Below are positions 15,602 through 15,626 of a stretch of DNA of 15,626 nt, one piece after another. Below the pieces are notes generated by a model. That model made no database searches, was not told the origin of the DNA, and saw nothing but the letters and a program-made list of their open reading frames with translations. The stretch is taken from the NCBI GenBank assembly GCA_023421635.1, contig JAEZSU010000285.1:1-15626 (forward strand). Reading direction: 5' to 3'. This DNA comes from Actinomycetes bacterium. Its GTDB lineage: Bacteria > Actinomycetota > Actinomycetes > Actinomycetales > Microbacteriaceae. The number at the start of each line of letters is the position of its first letter. Position 1 is the stretch's first letter. Made by a program: the position numbers and the translations under genes.

Positions 15602-15626
15602 CCCCGCACACGCCCCACCCGCCGCC

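Overview
This window is a stretch of high-GC actinobacterial core chromosome, with very high G+C at third codon positions and GTG/TTG starts. Gene content and protein style point to Microbacteriaceae, most like Microbacterium; the family assignment is an inference from gene order and protein sequence. I see no transposase, phage gene, CRISPR array or plasmid function. Apart from the noted intergenic gaps (longest about 240 bp) the window is fully occupied by genes.

Left part, + strand, 1-6772: the 3' end of dnaX (DNA polymerase III gamma/tau) overlaps recR (recombinational repair). Next come an EamA-type permease, lysC (aspartokinase, with a recognisable internal start for the regulatory beta subunit) and asd (aspartate-semialdehyde dehydrogenase). 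lysC and asd catalyse the first two steps towards lysine, threonine, methionine and diaminopimelate. Between them lies a very long near-perfect palindrome (3345-3407), the most striking non-coding structure in the window. Then follow mqo (malate:quinone oxidoreductase, probably a leaderless transcript) and, 4 bases after it, tdk (thymidine kinase).

Middle part, - strand, 14823 down to 6836: in order of transcription, a bifunctional class A penicillin-binding protein with two C-terminal PASTA domains, a metallophosphoesterase starting at TTG 3 bases after it, a large secreted LAXTG-type cell-wall protein with Cys-containing repeats, tRNA-Pro(CGG) with its own hairpin terminator, a HAD-IIB/phosphomannomutase-like phosphatase, and a DUF1295 membrane protein convergent with tdk.

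Right end, + strand, 14916-15601: a 73-residue DUF4177 protein and a RidA-family protein with overlapping stop and start codons, divergent from the penicillin-binding protein. From memory, the metallophosphoesterase / PASTA-PBP / DUF4177 / RidA cluster resembles the Mycobacterium tuberculosis ponA2 neighbourhood.

Functionally the window combines DNA replication and repair, aspartate-family amino-acid synthesis, central metabolism and cell-envelope building. Most genes are ordinary housekeeping genes. The least explained items are the lysC-asd palindrome, the LAXTG surface protein with its degenerate thioester-like head, and the tRNA promoter that seems to share bases with the stop codon of the surface-protein gene.
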